Source: Phenylobacterium sp. (lineage in GTDB: Bacteria > Pseudomonadota > Alphaproteobacteria > Caulobacterales > Caulobacteraceae). From it: a DNA stretch of 64,000 nt. The position numbers were made by a program, and so were the translations under genes. The stretch lies in the NCBI RefSeq assembly GCF_020253645.1, contig NZ_JADCBG010000066.1, positions 1-64,000 of the forward strand. Reading direction: 5' to 3'. Shown in pieces: positions 9,131-18,384 of this stretch (the first letter of the stretch is position 1; every line of letters begins with the position of its first letter). The notes below the pieces were generated by a model that was not told where the DNA came from, did not search any database, and saw only the letters and a program-made list of their open reading frames with translations.

Positions 9131-9889
9131 TCAGCCCGCCGCGCCGCCGGGTCCGGCCGGGGCCTCCCAGGGCGCCGCCGCCGGCTCCATCGCGCCGAAG
9201 ACCGACCGGAAGGCCGTCCGCAGGGCGTCGTCGGCGTCGTCCATCGTGCAGGTGAGCCCGAGGTCCGCGAGGCTTGTCACCCCGAAATCGGCCTGGCCGC
9301 AGGGGATGATGCCGGAGAAGTGGCCGAGGTCCGGCTCCACATTGAGCGAGACGCCGTGATAGGAGACCCACCGCCGGACCTTCACCCCGATGGCGGCGAT
9401 CTTGTCCTCGCGCGGGGGTGCGCCGGGTTCGCGGCGCTCGATCCAGACCCCGACCCGCCCCTGACGGATCGCGCCATCCACCGCGAATTGCGCGAGGGCC
9501 TCCAGAATCCAGGCCTCTAGGGCCGATACAAAGGCGCGCACGTCCCTGCCGCGGGCCGACAGGTCCAGCATGACATAGGCCACCCTCTGGCCGGGGCCGT
9601 GATAGGTGTACTGGCCACCCCTCCCGCTCGGGAAGACCGGGAAGCGCCCGGCGTCCAGAAGGTCGGAGTCCCGGGCGGACACGCCCGCCGTGTAGAGCGG
9701 CGGATGCTCGAGCAGCCAGACCAGCTCGCCCGCCTCGCCGCTGGCGATGGCCGCCACCCGGGCCTCCATGGCGGCCACCGCCTGAGGATAGGGGACCTGT
9801 CCCGGGGACACCGCCCAGCCACAAGCCGCCCCGTCCCGCCGCCCGAGGCGCGGGGCCGGAATCGCTGGGCTTAACCTCTGGTCAATCAT
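9131..9889 (-). CDS. lipB: Octanoyl-[acyl carrier protein] transferase
   Basis: 252 residues. LipB moves the octanoyl group from ACP to lipoyl domains, the first step of lipoate synthesis. [11 protein letters not shown] holds the conserved His, [22 protein letters not shown] the conserved Lys and following strand, and GIIPCGQ the catalytic Cys. The start is ATG at 9889; the long ORF-track N-terminus runs antisense through the FliN-like gene and the tRNA and is not real. The Ala/Pro-rich tail of about 20 residues is probably disordered. Confidence 0.94.
   Translation of the reverse strand: MIDQRLSPAIPAPRLGRRDGAACGWAVSPGQVPYPQAVAAMEARVAAIASGEAGELVWLLEHPPLYTAGVSARDSDLLDAGRFPVFPSGRGGQYTYHGPGQRVAYVMLDLSARGRDVRAFVSALEAWILEALAQFAVDGAIRQGRVGVWIERREPGAPPREDKIAAIGVKVRRWVSYHGVSLNVEPDLGHFSGIIPCGQADFGVTSLADLGLTCTMDDADDALRTAFRSVFGAMEPAAAPWEAPAGPGGAAG
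9871..9885 (+). promoter_or_regulatory. Degenerate CtrA-like box upstream of the FliN-like gene
   Basis: TTAA-CCTCTGG-TCAA has the TTAA-N7-TTAA spacing of Caulobacter CtrA sites with one mismatch in the second half. It lies within the first codons of lipB and about 110 bases before the TTG of the FliN-like gene. CtrA commonly controls flagellar genes, but a single degenerate site is weak evidence. Confidence 0.3.
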
Positions 9890-9994
9890 GTTGGGTTCAG
9901 TGTGGGGGTCGCCGAAGCCGGGCGCAAGCCGGCGCCGGTGCGGCTCAGGGCCTGTTCCCCGCGGCCGCCGCCAGCTTTCTCCAGAGGTCGATCC

Positions 9995-10249
9995 TTGGGC
10001 CAGATCAACGCCGTCAACATCGAGCTTTCGGTGGTCATTGGCCGGTCGCACATGCCCATGGCGCAACTGCTGCGCATGGGTCGCGGCGCGGTGATTCCCC
10101 TGGACGCCGCCGTCAACGACGAGGTGTGGATCCTCGCCAACAACCACCCGGTGGCCCGCGGCGAAATCCAGATCAACGACGACAGGATCGCCGTGACGGT
10201 CACGCGGGCGGCCGACGTCTACGACTTCATGGCCGGTTCCGGCTTCTGA
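9995..10249 (+). CDS. Short SpoA-domain protein, FliN-like
   Basis: 84 residues, essentially one SpoA (surface presentation of antigens) domain as in the C-terminus of the flagellar C-ring protein Fli[35 protein letters not shown], then [17 protein letters not shown] and the closing [14 protein letters not shown] chose the TTG at 9995 because AGAGG is eight bases upstream and the domain begins at once; the ORF-track GTG at 9902 adds 31 low-complexity residues. No flagellar genes surround it. It may be a motor-switch subunit or a paralogue. Confidence 0.75.
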   Translation: MGQINAVNIELSVVIGRSHMPMAQLLRMGRGAVIPLDAAVNDEVWILANNHPVARGEIQINDDRIAVTVTRAADVYDFMAGSGF

Positions 10250-10255
10250 TCGTGC

Positions 10256-10284
10256 TTCACAAAGCCGTCGGGCTTTGCTAGGCC
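10256..10284 (+). promoter_or_regulatory. Probable tRNA-Leu promoter, with an inverted repeat in the spacer
   Basis: TTCACA (10256-10261, one mismatch to TTGACA) and GCTAGG (10277-10282) match the Caulobacter housekeeping pattern of a TTGAC-type element, about 14 bases, then GCTA. Between them AAAGCC-GTCG-GGCTTT is a perfect hairpin starting 11 bases after the FliN-like stop, so the same bases may also end the upstream transcript. Confidence 0.5.
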
Positions 10285-10299
10285 CCCCGCTCACCACGA

Positions 10300-10384
10300 G
10301 CGGTCGTGGCGGAATTGGTAGACGCGCAGCGTTGAGGTCGCTGTGGGGCAACCCGTGGAAGTTCGAGTCTTCTCGACCGCACCA
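10300..10384 (+). tRNA. tRNA-Leu (anticodon GAG)
   Basis: Acceptor arms GCGGTCG and CGACCGC pair perfectly and the CCA end is encoded (10382-10384). The anticodon stem CAGCG/CGCTG encloses the loop TTGAGGT, giving anticodon GAG for CUC/CUU codons. GGTTCGA-type T arm reads GTTCGAGTC, and a long variable arm is present, as expected for class II tRNA-Leu. Confidence 0.96.
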
Positions 10385-10449
10385 GTGAGCCAGAGAGTCC
10401 GGGGACAGGGTCCGATCAGTCACGCATAGCGCCGGGAGGGCAGGTCCGC

Positions 10450-11877
10450 ATGAGCCGCGACGCTGAACATCCCCTGCGTGACGACCTTGTGGCGACCGAA
10501 GCCGCCGAGGACCTCGAGGACCTCGCCCTCGGCGATGACTACGCCCTCAATCCGGACTTCGTCGCCCTGGTGGTGGACGCCGCCGACCGTGGCGACGCCG
10601 AGCGCCTGCGCGAGCTTCTGGCCGCCCTGCATCCCGCCGATGTCGCCGACCTGATGGGCTTCCTGTCGGCCGCCGACCGGGAGGAGGTGATGGCCCACCT
10701 CGACCCCGAGGCCCTGGCCGAGATCCTGGCGGAGATCGAGCCGGAGATCCGCGAGGACCTGCTGGAGCGCATGCCCTCGGCCACCCTGGTCCGGGCCCTG
10801 GGCGAGATGGACTCCGACGACGCCGTCGACCTGATGGAGGACCTGGAGGCGGACAAGCGCGCCCAGGTGCTGGCGGCCCTGCCGGACATCGACCGCGCGG
10901 CCATCGAGACCTCCCTGGCCTATGAGGACGAAACCGCCGGCCGCCTGATGCAGCGCGAGGTCGCCTCCGCGCCCCAGTTCTGGACCGTCGGCCAGGCCCT
11001 CGACCACTTCCTGAAGGCCGGCGACGAGATGCCGGAGCTGTTCTTCGACGTCTATGTCGTCGACCCCTCGCACCGGCCGCTGGGCGGGGTGCCGGTCAGC
11101 CGCCTGCTCCGCCATGATCGCGACACCCCCCTGGCGCGGATCATGGAGCCCCTGACCGAGATCCCGGTGGGCATGGACCAGGAAGAGGCGGCCTACATCT
11201 TCAACAAGTACCACCTGATCTCCGCCCCGGTGGTGGAGCCCGGCGGGCGGCTGGTGGGCCAGCTGACGGTGGACGACATCGTCGGCGTCATCCGCGAGGA
11301 GGGCGAGGAGGACATCCTGGCCCTGGCCGGCGTGTCCGATTTCGGCCGCGACGCCAGCCTGGCGGGCGCTGTGCGCTCGCGCCTGCCCTGGCTGGTGCTC
11401 AACCTCGGGACGGCGGCCGTGGCCTCCAGCGTGATCGGCGCCTTCCAGGGGGTCATCGCCCAGGTCATCACCCTGGCCATCCTCATGCCCATCGTCTCGT
11501 CCCTCGGGGGCAATGCCGGCACCCAGACCCTGGCGGTGGCGGTGCGCGCCCTGTCGAGCCGCGAGCTGAACGCCGCCAACTCCGCCCGGATCATCCTGCG
11601 GGAGGTGATGGCCGGCCTCCTCAACGGATCGGTGCTGGCCGTCCTGATGGCGGTGGCCGTCCTGGCCCTCTTCCAGGACCCGAGGCTCGCGGTGACGGTG
11701 GGTCTGGCGATCGTGGCCAACTTCTTCGTCGCCGCCCTGGCGGGGATCCTCGCGCCGATCATCCTGGACCGGCTGGGCCGGGACCCGGCGGTCTCGTCCT
11801 CCGTGCTGGTGACCTTCGCCACCGATTTCATGGGGTTCCTGGCGCTTCTGGGCATTGCCAGTCTGATCCTGCTCTGA
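10450..11877 (+). CDS. mgtE: Magnesium transporter MgtE
   Basis: 475 residues with the standard layout: an N-terminal superhelical domain with repeated DLLERMP and DLMEDLEAD motifs, two CBS domains around residues 150-275 that sense Mg2+, and five membrane segments in the C-terminal 170 residues. [19 protein letters not shown] is the pore-region signature. MgtE is a dimeric Mg2+ channel gated by cytosolic Mg2+. It is a single gene downstream of the tRNA. Confidence 0.95.
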   Translation: MSRDAEHPLRDDLVATEAAEDLEDLALGDDYALNPDFVALVVDAADRGDAERLRELLAALHPADVADLMGFLSAADREEVMAHLDPEALAEILAEIEPEIREDLLERMPSATLVRALGEMDSDDAVDLMEDLEADKRAQVLAALPDIDRAAIETSLAYEDETAGRLMQREVASAPQFWTVGQALDHFLKAGDEMPELFFDVYVVDPSHRPLGGVPVSRLLRHDRDTPLARIMEPLTEIPVGMDQEEAAYIFNKYHLISAPVVEPGGRLVGQLTVDDIVGVIREEGEEDILALAGVSDFGRDASLAGAVRSRLPWLVLNLGTAAVASSVIGAFQGVIAQVITLAILMPIVSSLGGNAGTQTLAVAVRALSSRELNAANSARIILREVMAGLLNGSVLAVLMAVAVLALFQDPRLAVTVGLAIVANFFVAALAGILAPIILDRLGRDPAVSSSVLVTFATDFMGFLALLGIASLILL

Positions 11878-11878
11878 C

Positions 11879-11902
11879 GGCCCGCCTCGCCCCCTGCGGG
11901 CC
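11879..11902 (+). terminator. Hairpin after mgtE
   Basis: GGCCCGC and GCGGGCC form a 7-bp perfect GC stem one base after the mgtE stop. No T-run follows; instead a second inverted repeat (11905-11918) leads into the next gene. A terminator function is plausible only. Confidence 0.4.
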
Positions 11903-11904
11903 TG

Positions 11905-11918
11905 CGTGGTAATCCACG
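11905..11918. repeat. Short perfect inverted repeat next to the isovaleryl-CoA dehydrogenase start
   Basis: CGTGG-TAAT-CCACG ends four bases before the ATG at 11923. It occupies the place where a ribosome binding site would be, and no purine-rich site is visible. It could be an operator over a promoter giving a very short leader, or an RNA hairpin that limits initiation. Confidence 0.45.
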
Positions 11919-11922
11919 GACC

Positions 11923-13080
11923 ATGAGCCAGCCGACCTTCGACTTCGCCCTGGGCGAGACCGCGGACGCCCTGCGCGCCTCGGTCGCCCGCTTCGCCGCC
12001 GAGCGCATCGCCCCGCGCGCCGCGTCCATCGACCGCGACAACGCCTTCCCCCGGGACCTCTGGCCGGAGATGGGCGCGCTCGGCCTCCTGGGAATCACGG
12101 TGGAGGCAGAGGACGGCGGGGCGGGCCTGGGCTATCTGGAGCACGTGGTGGCCATGGAGGAGATCTCCCGGGCCTCGGCCTCGGTGGGCCTGTCCTACGG
12201 CGCCCATTCCAACCTCTGCGTGAACCAGATCCGCCGCTGGGGGACGCCGGCCCAGAAGGCTCGCCACCTGCCCCGCCTGATCTCGGGCGAGCACGTCGGC
12301 GCCCTGGCCATGAGCGAGGCGGGGTCGGGTTCGGACGTCGTCTCCATGCGCCTGCGGGCCGAGCGGCGGGGCGACCGCTATGTGCTCAACGGGACCAAGT
12401 TCTGGATCACCAACGGCCCCCATGCCGACGTCCTGGTGGTCTATGCCCGCACCGAGCCGGACGCCGGCCCCCGGGGCATCACCGCCTTCCTGGTGGAGCG
12501 CGGCATGGCCGGGTTCTCCACCAGCCCCAAGCTCGACAAGATGGGCATGCGCGGCTCGGACACCGCCGAGCTGGTCTTCCAGGACTGCGAGGTCCCCGAG
12601 GAAAACGTCATGGGACCACTGAATGGCGGCGTCGGCGTGCTGATGAGCGGCCTGGACTATGAGCGGGCGGTGCTGGCCGCCGGGCCCCTGGGCATCATGC
12701 AGGCCTGCCTCGACCTCGTCCTGCCCTATGTCCGCGAGCGGAAACAGTTCGGACAGCCCATCGGCGCCTTCCAGCTCATGCAGGCCAAGGTGGCGGACAT
12801 GTACGTCGCCCTGAACTCGGCCCGGGCCTATGTCTACGCCGTGGCGCGGGCCTGCGACGCGGGCCTGGCCACCCGCCATGACGCCGCCGGCGCCATCCTC
12901 CTGGCCTCGGAGAACGCCGTAAAGGTATCGCTGGAGGCCATCCAGGCCCTGGGCGGCGCCGGTTACACCCGGGACTTCCCCGCCGAGCGCCTCTTGCGCG
13001 ACGCCAAGCTCTACGACATCGGCGCCGGCACCAACGAGATCCGGCGCTACCTGATCGGCCGCGAGCTGATCGGCGCCTGA
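11923..13080 (+). CDS. ivd: Acyl-CoA dehydrogenase, isovaleryl-CoA dehydrogenase type
   Basis: 385 residues. It oxidises isovaleryl-CoA to 3-methylcrotonyl-CoA with FAD, step three of leucine degradation. [15 protein letters not shown] and [16 protein letters not shown] are the FAD and substrate loops of the family; [17 protein letters not shown] carries the Glu placed as in isovaleryl-CoA dehydrogenases rather than in short-chain enzymes; [26 protein letters not shown] is the C-terminal signature. The next pathway enzymes, carboxylase beta and hydratase, lie 3 kb downstream on the same strand, which supports the specificity. Confidence 0.9.
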   Translation: MSQPTFDFALGETADALRASVARFAAERIAPRAASIDRDNAFPRDLWPEMGALGLLGITVEAEDGGAGLGYLEHVVAMEEISRASASVGLSYGAHSNLCVNQIRRWGTPAQKARHLPRLISGEHVGALAMSEAGSGSDVVSMRLRAERRGDRYVLNGTKFWITNGPHADVLVVYARTEPDAGPRGITAFLVERGMAGFSTSPKLDKMGMRGSDTAELVFQDCEVPEENVMGPLNGGVGVLMSGLDYERAVLAAGPLGIMQACLDLVLPYVRERKQFGQPIGAFQLMQAKVADMYVALNSARAYVYAVARACDAGLATRHDAAGAILLASENAVKVSLEAIQALGGAGYTRDFPAERLLRDAKLYDIGAGTNEIRRYLIGRELIGA

Positions 13081-13099
13081 GGCGATTGCCGCCGAGGGT

Positions 13100-13774
13100 C
13101 TATGGCTCGACGACGGATAGGGTCATGCCGTCCCAACCCTTCTCGCCCACCGTCTGCAGGACGGTGGAGAACAGGCGCGGCTCTCGCCCGAGGGTCTCGG
13201 TGAACGTCCGGACTCCGCGGACCCGGTCGTCGTCGGAGTTCACCTCCAAGACCGCGCCGCCGCGAACCACATTGTCGCCAATGATGAGGCCGCCGGGCCG
13301 GGTCAGCTTCAGCGCCCAGTCCAGGTAGGCCGGATTGTTCGGCTTGTCGGCGTCGATGAACACCAGGTCGAAGGCGGGGCCGCCTTCCCGGACCAGGCGG
13401 GCGAGGGTGTCGAGTGCGGGGCCGACGCAGATCTCCACCCGGTCGCCAAGCCCGGCCTGGTCCAGGTTCCGCCGCGCAAGTGCGGCGTAGTCCGGCGAGG
13501 CCTCCAGCGAAATCACCCGGCCTTCGGGCGGCAGGGCCTCAGCCATCCAGCTGGCCGAGACGCCGCCGAGGGTTCCGATCTCCAGAATTCGGCGTGCGCC
13601 TATGGCCTTGACCAGGAGGGAGAGAAATCGGCCCTGCAGGGGCGACACATCGTGGGGGGGAAGGCCTGCCGCGGTGTTCGCCTCCCGAATCCGGGCTCTC
13701 AGGGGATCTGCTCCAACGAGCGCCTTGACGAAGTAGGCGTCCACCGACACCCAATCCTGGCCTTCAGCCGTCAT
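13100..13774 (-). CDS. O-methyltransferase, caffeoyl-CoA/catechol type
   Basis: 224 residues of a class I SAM-dependent methyltransferase. ILEIGTLGGVSASWMAEAL is the SAM-binding motif I, VISLEASPDYAALARRNL the acidic ribose-binding strand, and LVFIDADKPNNPAYLDWAL the metal-binding Asp region of COMT-like enzymes; IIGDNVVRGG follows. The methyl acceptor is unknown. GGAGG lies seven bases before the ATG. It is preceded by an unusual leader with a 20-codon ORF and a hairpin, described separately, and converges with isovaleryl-CoA dehydrogenase. Confidence 0.9.
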   Translation of the reverse strand: MTAEGQDWVSVDAYFVKALVGADPLRARIREANTAAGLPPHDVSPLQGRFLSLLVKAIGARRILEIGTLGGVSASWMAEALPPEGRVISLEASPDYAALARRNLDQAGLGDRVEICVGPALDTLARLVREGGPAFDLVFIDADKPNNPAYLDWALKLTRPGGLIIGDNVVRGGAVLEVNSDDDRVRGVRTFTETLGREPRLFSTVLQTVGEKGWDGMTLSVVEP

Positions 13775-13832
13775 TTCCGGTCCTCCGCATCATCTCGGGG
13801 GCGCTGCCCACTCCGGGGCGCCTGAACGAAAC

Positions 13833-13858
13833 GGGCGGCCTGGTTTCCCGAGCCGCCC
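13833..13858 (-). terminator. Hairpin in the O-methyltransferase leader, possible attenuator
   Basis: On the minus strand GGGCGGC and GCCGCCC form a 7-bp perfect stem around a 12-base loop, followed by GTTTCGTTC. It lies about 50 bases after the stop of the small leader ORF and 58 bases before the O-methyltransferase start. The T-run is weak, so it may be an attenuator, a processing site or a plain terminator for the small transcript. Confidence 0.4.
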
Positions 13859-13907
13859 TGCACCGATCGTGGAAGTCAAAGCTTCGCACAAAGGCGATGG
13901 GAGATTG

Positions 13908-13970
13908 CTACCGCGCAAGCGCGGAGGTCATCAATCCAGCAGCGACTTCCGAGTGATAACGGTGAGACAC
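13908..13970 (-). CDS. 20-residue leader ORF with an extreme Shine-Dalgarno sequence
   Basis: GTG start at 13970 and TAG stop at 13910-13908 encode MSHRYHSEVAAGLMTSALAR, too short for the ORF track. GGAGG is seven bases upstream, the ideal distance. The protein has no membrane segment, no run of a single amino acid and no family I recognise. It lies 133 bases upstream of the O-methyltransferase in the same direction and within its probable leader. It could be a regulatory leader peptide or an independent small protein; translation is strongly suggested by the ribosome binding site but not proven. Confidence 0.6.
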   Translation of the reverse strand: MSHRYHSEVAAGLMTSALAR

Positions 13971-13971
13971 T

Positions 13972-13986
13972 GGATCACCTCCTTTC
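13972..13986 (-). promoter_or_regulatory. 15-base Shine-Dalgarno fully complementary to the 16S rRNA tail
   Basis: The minus strand reads GAAAGGAGGTGATCC, which is the exact complement of the conserved bacterial 16S 3' end GGATCACCTCCTTTC. Ordinary genes in this window pair with four to six bases. The match ends one base before the GTG of the small leader ORF. Confidence 0.75.
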
Positions 13987-14052
13987 AATGGTTGGCCAAG
14001 GCGGCCAGCCTGCGCCTGCTTCGCCGGTCCTGACAAGACGGGCCGGGTCACG

Positions 14053-15798
14053 TCAGGGTGATCGCGGGGAGGTCGGGCGCCGCCTCAGGTCCTCCAGCGG
14101 GCCCTCGATCCGGTCCAGGGCGGCGACGGCGGCGGCATGGCCGGCGGCCACGGCGGGGTCGTAGGCGCTCCAGTCGCGAATCTCCACCCCGGTCAGTTCG
14201 GGCAGGATCAGGACGTCGGCCCCCTCCCGCGCGGCGGCCATGTCCCGGCCCGAGGAGACCGTGGCGGCGCGGATCAACAGGGAGACGATGGGCGGGCCCT
14301 TGCGCCACTGGCCCGACAGGACCCAGCGCAGCAGGGACCGCGGCCGGACGATGTCGGCGGCGGTGATGGACAGGCCCCGGCTGACATCGACCCCGATGAT
14401 GGGACCGGAGAGGCCGCCGCGCATCACATCCACGGGCAGGTTCTTGAGCACCGCCCCGTCCACCAGGACGTTCTGGCCCTGCAGGGCGGGCGGCAGCAGG
14501 CCGGGGAGGGAAATGGAGGCGCGCAGGGCGGCGCGGACGCTCCCCCGGCGATGCACCTGGTGGGCCCCCGTGGTCAGGTTGGAGGAGACGCAGAAGCAGG
14601 GGCGCCAGAGGTCGGCGAACTGGACGTCCCCGAAGTGCTCCTCCAGCCGCCGGGCGACCTTCTCGCCCCGGGTCATGGCCAGCATGGGAAAGGCGATGTC
14701 GTCGAGGGGGCTGGAGGTGACGAAGGCCCTGCGGATTCGCTGGTCCAGCTCGTCCAGGTCCCAGCCGAGGGCCAGGCCCGCGGCGATCACCGCCCCCATG
14801 GAGGCGCCCCCCACATGGTCGATGGGCACGCCGCGCTCGGACAGGGCGCGGATCACGCCGATGTGGGCGTAGGCCCGGGCCCCGCCGCCGGAGAGGACAA
14901 GGCCTACCGCCCGGCCCGTCAGGCGACGCACCAGGCGCGCCAGGTCGCCGGGGTCGCCCCGGCGCAGGTGGGTCAGGCTCACTGCCCCCGTCGCCGTCAT
15001 CCAGGCTTCGCCGCCGCGGGGCCGGCGCACGCCCGCCGGCTGGACCAGGATCAGCTCTGCGCCGGTTCCCAGGGCGGGCGGCGTGTGGGCGGCGGCGCCC
15101 GGCGGCGGCGGGTAGTCGCCGCGCCCGACCCGGAACAGCCCGTCCACCTGCCGCGCGATCTTGGCGGCCCAGGCCCCCTCGCCCTGGCCGGCGACATAGA
15201 GGGCGTAGTCGACGCCATGCTCCAGGTTGGAGAACCAGGAGGTCTCCTCGTCCTGGGCCTCCGATCCGGCGACGGCGGCGGAGAAGCCTGCGGCGCGGAT
15301 GCCCCCGGCGAGGGACTCCACCAGCCCGCGGAGGTCTTCGACCGGCCCCTGGGCGATGAAGCCGAAGACGGTGGGCTCGACCAGCTCGGCGGTCCGCCCG
15401 GCGTTACGGGCCCGGCCGACCATCAGCCGGGCGAGGTCGGTCATGATGTCGGGGTCGGTCTCGCAGGCGGCGAAGAAGGCCTCGCGGTCGAGGGACAGGA
15501 CCTCGGAGTCCCTCAGGGCGGTGAGCCGCCCGGTGTGGACGGCGCCCGCGATCACGCTCATCTCGCCGGCGGGCTCTCCGGGGCGGACCACGCCCAGGAA
15601 CCGGGGTCCGTCGCTCCCGTCGATGCGGAAGGCGCCCAGGCGTCCGGCCCGGAGCAGGTGCAGGTCTGCGGCGGGGTCGCCGGGCTCGAACAGGTGCTGG
15701 CCGGCGGGCAGGCACCACCAGCGCGCCGTCCCGTCCAGGCGGGCGGTCTCGAAGAGCCGGGCGAGGGCTGTCAGGGGCGGGGTCTGCACAGGGGGCAT
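14053..15798 (-). CDS. Patatin-like phospholipase with N-terminal cyclic-nucleotide-binding-like domain
   Basis: 581 residues. Residues 20-135 resemble a cNMP-binding fold ([37 protein letters not shown]), but the phosphate cassette Arg is not where expected, so cAMP binding is doubtful. The patatin domain begins near 300 with the oxyanion loop [12 protein letters not shown], the nucleophile elbow GASMGA and the catalytic Asp in DGAVLKN. This is the layout of the neuropathy-target-esterase family of lysophospholipases. It lies divergently from the carboxylase beta gene, with a 97-bp gap. Confidence 0.9.
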   Translation of the reverse strand: MPPVQTPPLTALARLFETARLDGTARWWCLPAGQHLFEPGDPAADLHLLRAGRLGAFRIDGSDGPRFLGVVRPGEPAGEMSVIAGAVHTGRLTALRDSEVLSLDREAFFAACETDPDIMTDLARLMVGRARNAGRTAELVEPTVFGFIAQGPVEDLRGLVESLAGGIRAAGFSAAVAGSEAQDEETSWFSNLEHGVDYALYVAGQGEGAWAAKIARQVDGLFRVGRGDYPPPPGAAAHTPPALGTGAELILVQPAGVRRPRGGEAWMTATGAVSLTHLRRGDPGDLARLVRRLTGRAVGLVLSGGGARAYAHIGVIRALSERGVPIDHVGGASMGAVIAAGLALGWDLDELDQRIRRAFVTSSPLDDIAFPMLAMTRGEKVARRLEEHFGDVQFADLWRPCFCVSSNLTTGAHQVHRRGSVRAALRASISLPGLLPPALQGQNVLVDGAVLKNLPVDVMRGGLSGPIIGVDVSRGLSITAADIVRPRSLLRWVLSGQWRKGPPIVSLLIRAATVSSGRDMAAAREGADVLILPELTGVEIRDWSAYDPAVAAGHAAAVAALDRIEGPLEDLRRRPTSPRSP

Positions 15799-15895
15799 GA
15801 TACCCCCGGTTCGGCGACAAACGGAAACCCGGCGTCGGGGCGCCCCGGGTCTTCACGGACTAGTCGCCGGGCCGGCCCCCGGCTATGCCTTGTTC

Positions 15896-17518
15896 ATGCC
15901 CGTCCTGAAGTCCGCCCTCGATCCGGCCTCGGCGGCCTTCCGCGCCAATGCGGAGGCCAACCGCGCGCTTGCGGCGCAGCTCTACGAGCGGACCGCCCGT
16001 GCGGCCCTCGGCGGATCGGAGGACAGCCGGCGACGGCACGAGGCCCGCGGCAAGCTGCTGCCCCGGGACCGGGTGGAGGGCCTGCTCGATCCCGGCGCGC
16101 CCTTCCTGGAGATCGGGGCCCTGGCGGCCTTCGGCCTCTACGAGGACGAGGCGCCGGCGGCCGGCCTGATCGCCGGGATCGGCCGGGTCAGCGGCCGTGA
16201 GGTCATGATCCTGGCCAACGACGCCACGGTGAAGGGCGGAGCCTATTTCCCCATCACGGTGAAGAAGCATCTGCGGGCCCAGGAGATCGCCGAGCAGAAC
16301 CACCTGCCCTGCGTCTACCTGGTGGACTCCGGCGGCGCTAACCTGCCCCACCAGGCCGAGGTCTTTCCCGACCGCGACCATTTCGGCCGCATCTTCTTCA
16401 ACCAGGCGCGGATGAGCGCCAGGGGCACCGCCCAGATCGCCTGCGTCATGGGCTCGTGCACGGCGGGGGGCGCCTATGTCCCGGCCATGTCCGACGAGAC
16501 GGTGATCGTCCGGGGTGCGGGGCCCGAGAGCCAGGGCACCATCTTCCTGGGCGGCCCGCCCCTAGTGAAGGCGGCCACGGGCGAGGTCATCTCGGCCTCG
16601 GACCTCGGCGGCGCCGACGTACACGGACGACGATCGGGCGTGGTGGACCATGTGGCCGAGGACGACCTGCACGCCCTGGCCATCGTCCGCCGCATCGTGG
16701 CGGGCCTCAACACCCGGAAGCCCGAGGGACCCGTCCTGGCCGATCCCCGGCCGCCCCTCTTCGACCCCGAGGAGCTCTACGGGGTGATCCCGCAGGATGT
16801 GCGCGCCCCCTATGACGTGCGCGAGGTGATCGCCCGGATCGTCGACGGCTCGGCCTTCGATGAGTTCAAGGCCCTCTACGGCCAGACCCTGGTCTGCGGC
16901 TTCGCCCGGATCTGGGGCTATCCGGTGGCCATTCTGGCCAACAACGGCATCCTCTTCTCGGAGAGCGCGCTGAAGGGCGCCCACTTCATCGAGCTGGCCT
17001 GCCAGAGGGGCATCCCCCTTCTGTTCCTGCAGAACATCTCCGGCTTCATGGTCGGCGGCCGCTACGAGGCCGGCGGCATCGCCCGGGACGGGGCCAAGCT
17101 GGTCACCGCCGTGGCCTGCGCCGAGGTCCCCAAGCTGACGGTGCTGATCGGCGGCTCCTTCGGGGCCGGCAATTACGGCATGTGCGGCCGGGCCTATTCG
17201 CCGCGCTTCCTGTGGAGCTGGCCCAACAGCCGCATCTCGGTCATGGGCGGCGAGCAGGCGGCCAGCGTCCTGGCGACGATCCGCCGGGACGGGATCGAGG
17301 CCCGGGGCGGCGAGTGGCCCGCCGACGAGGAAGAGGCCTTCAAGGCGCCGGTCCGGGAGCGCTATGAGGCCGAGGGCGATCCCTACTTCGCCACCGCCCG
17401 GCTCTGGGACGACGGGATCATCGACCCGGCCCAGACCCGCGACGTCCTGGGCCTGTCCCTGTCCGCCGCCCTGAACGCCCCCGTCGCGCCGACGCGCTTC
17501 GGCGTCTTCCGAATGTGA
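15896..17518 (+). CDS. mccB: Methylcrotonyl-CoA carboxylase beta subunit (carboxyltransferase)
   Basis: 540 residues. The subunit transfers carboxyl from biotin to 3-methylcrotonyl-CoA. [20 protein letters not shown] and [14 protein letters not shown] in the N-half and [28 protein letters not shown], then [19 protein letters not shown] in the C-half are characteristic of 3-methylcrotonyl enzymes rather than propionyl ones. The ATG at 15896 starts the conserved N-terminus; the upstream part of the ORF track is antisense to the patatin gene. The biotin-carrying alpha subunit is not adjacent but 33 kb away at 50875. Confidence 0.94.
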   Translation: MPVLKSALDPASAAFRANAEANRALAAQLYERTARAALGGSEDSRRRHEARGKLLPRDRVEGLLDPGAPFLEIGALAAFGLYEDEAPAAGLIAGIGRVSGREVMILANDATVKGGAYFPITVKKHLRAQEIAEQNHLPCVYLVDSGGANLPHQAEVFPDRDHFGRIFFNQARMSARGTAQIACVMGSCTAGGAYVPAMSDETVIVRGAGPESQGTIFLGGPPLVKAATGEVISASDLGGADVHGRRSGVVDHVAEDDLHALAIVRRIVAGLNTRKPEGPVLADPRPPLFDPEELYGVIPQDVRAPYDVREVIARIVDGSAFDEFKALYGQTLVCGFARIWGYPVAILANNGILFSESALKGAHFIELACQRGIPLLFLQNISGFMVGGRYEAGGIARDGAKLVTAVACAEVPKLTVLIGGSFGAGNYGMCGRAYSPRFLWSWPNSRISVMGGEQAASVLATIRRDGIEARGGEWPADEEEAFKAPVRERYEAEGDPYFATARLWDDGIIDPAQTRDVLGLSLSAALNAPVAPTRFGVFRM

Positions 17519-17544
17519 CCGATCCCCGAACCCGGAGCCCCTCC

Positions 17545-18384
17545 ATGTCCAACCCCATCGCCGATCCCCTGGTTGAAGGCCTCGACAGCGACGCCACCTC
17601 CGACCTCGTGCGACTGGACACCACTCAGGAGGGGGTGGCCGTGGTCACCCTGAACCGGCCGGACGCCCGCAACAGCTTCAACGCTGAGCTGATCGGCGCC
17701 CTCCATGAGACCTTCGAGACCCTCCAGGCCGCCGAGGGCGTGCGGGTGGTCTTCCTGCGCGGCGCGGGCAAGGTCTTCTCGGCCGGGGCCGACCTGAACT
17801 GGATGCGCGACGCTGCGCACTGGACCGAGGCCGAGAACCGCGACGACGCCATGGGCCTGGCGCGGATGCTCAAGGCCCTCTGGGACCTTCCCGCCCTGAC
17901 CGTGGCCCTGGTCCAGGGCGGCGCCTGGGGCGGGGGGTGCGGCCTGGCCGCGGCCTGCGACATCGCCGTGGCCGAGCGGGGGGCGAAGTTCGGCTTTTCC
18001 GAGGCCCGGCTGGGCCTGATCGCCGCCACCATCAGCCCCTACATCGTCTCCGCCATCGGCCCGCGGGCGTCCCGCGGCCTGTTCGCCTCGGCCCGGATCT
18101 TCGACGCCGACGAGGCCCTGCGCCTGGGCCTGGTGAGCGAGCTGGTGGAGGACGCCGCCGCCCTGGCCACGGCCGCCGATCGCATCGCCGGTGAGGCCAT
18201 GGCCTGCGCCCCGGGCGCCATCGCCGCCTCCAAGGCCCTGGTGGACGCCGTCGCCTGGCGGGAGATCGACCACGCCCTCATGGAGGACACCGCCCGCCGC
18301 ATCGCCCAGGCCCGGGTCAGCGACGAGGGCCGCGAGGGCGTGGCCGCCTTCCTCGACAGGCGCCGGCCCGGCTGGGCCGGATAG
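17545..18384 (+). CDS. liuC: Enoyl-CoA hydratase/isomerase family, probable methylglutaconyl-CoA hydratase
   Basis: 279 residues of the crotonase fold: VVTLNRPDARNSFNAELI near the N-terminus, FSAGADLNWM as the first oxyanion loop with the conserved Asp, and ALVQGGAWGGGCGLAAACDIAVA as the second. The position directly after mccB supports the leucine-pathway step from 3-methylglutaconyl-CoA to HMG-CoA. I prefer the ATG at 17545 with GGAG upstream to the GTG at 17515 that overlaps the mccB stop. No HMG-CoA lyase is in the window. Its 3' end overlaps an antisense VOC remnant. Confidence 0.88.
   Translation: MSNPIADPLVEGLDSDATSDLVRLDTTQEGVAVVTLNRPDARNSFNAELIGALHETFETLQAAEGVRVVFLRGAGKVFSAGADLNWMRDAAHWTEAENRDDAMGLARMLKALWDLPALTVALVQGGAWGGGCGLAAACDIAVAERGAKFGFSEARLGLIAATISPYIVSAIGPRASRGLFASARIFDADEALRLGLVSELVEDAAALATAADRIAGEAMACAPGAIAASKALVDAVAWREIDHALMEDTARRIAQARVSDEGREGVAAFLDRRRPGWAG

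Noticed and set aside
10420-12879. Minus-strand ORF of 819 codons opposite mgtE and isovaleryl-CoA dehydrogenase
   Set aside because: Antisense shadow; no recognisable motif, and the plus-strand genes are well supported.
13972-13986. Fragment of a 16S rRNA gene
   Set aside because: Only the last 15 bases match and the flanking helix-45 sequence is absent; the position seven bases before a start codon on the other strand explains it as a ribosome binding site.
14053-15798. True cAMP-responsive domain in the patatin-like protein
   Set aside because: The fold is suggested, but the phosphate-cassette Arg is not at its usual place, so nucleotide binding is not claimed.
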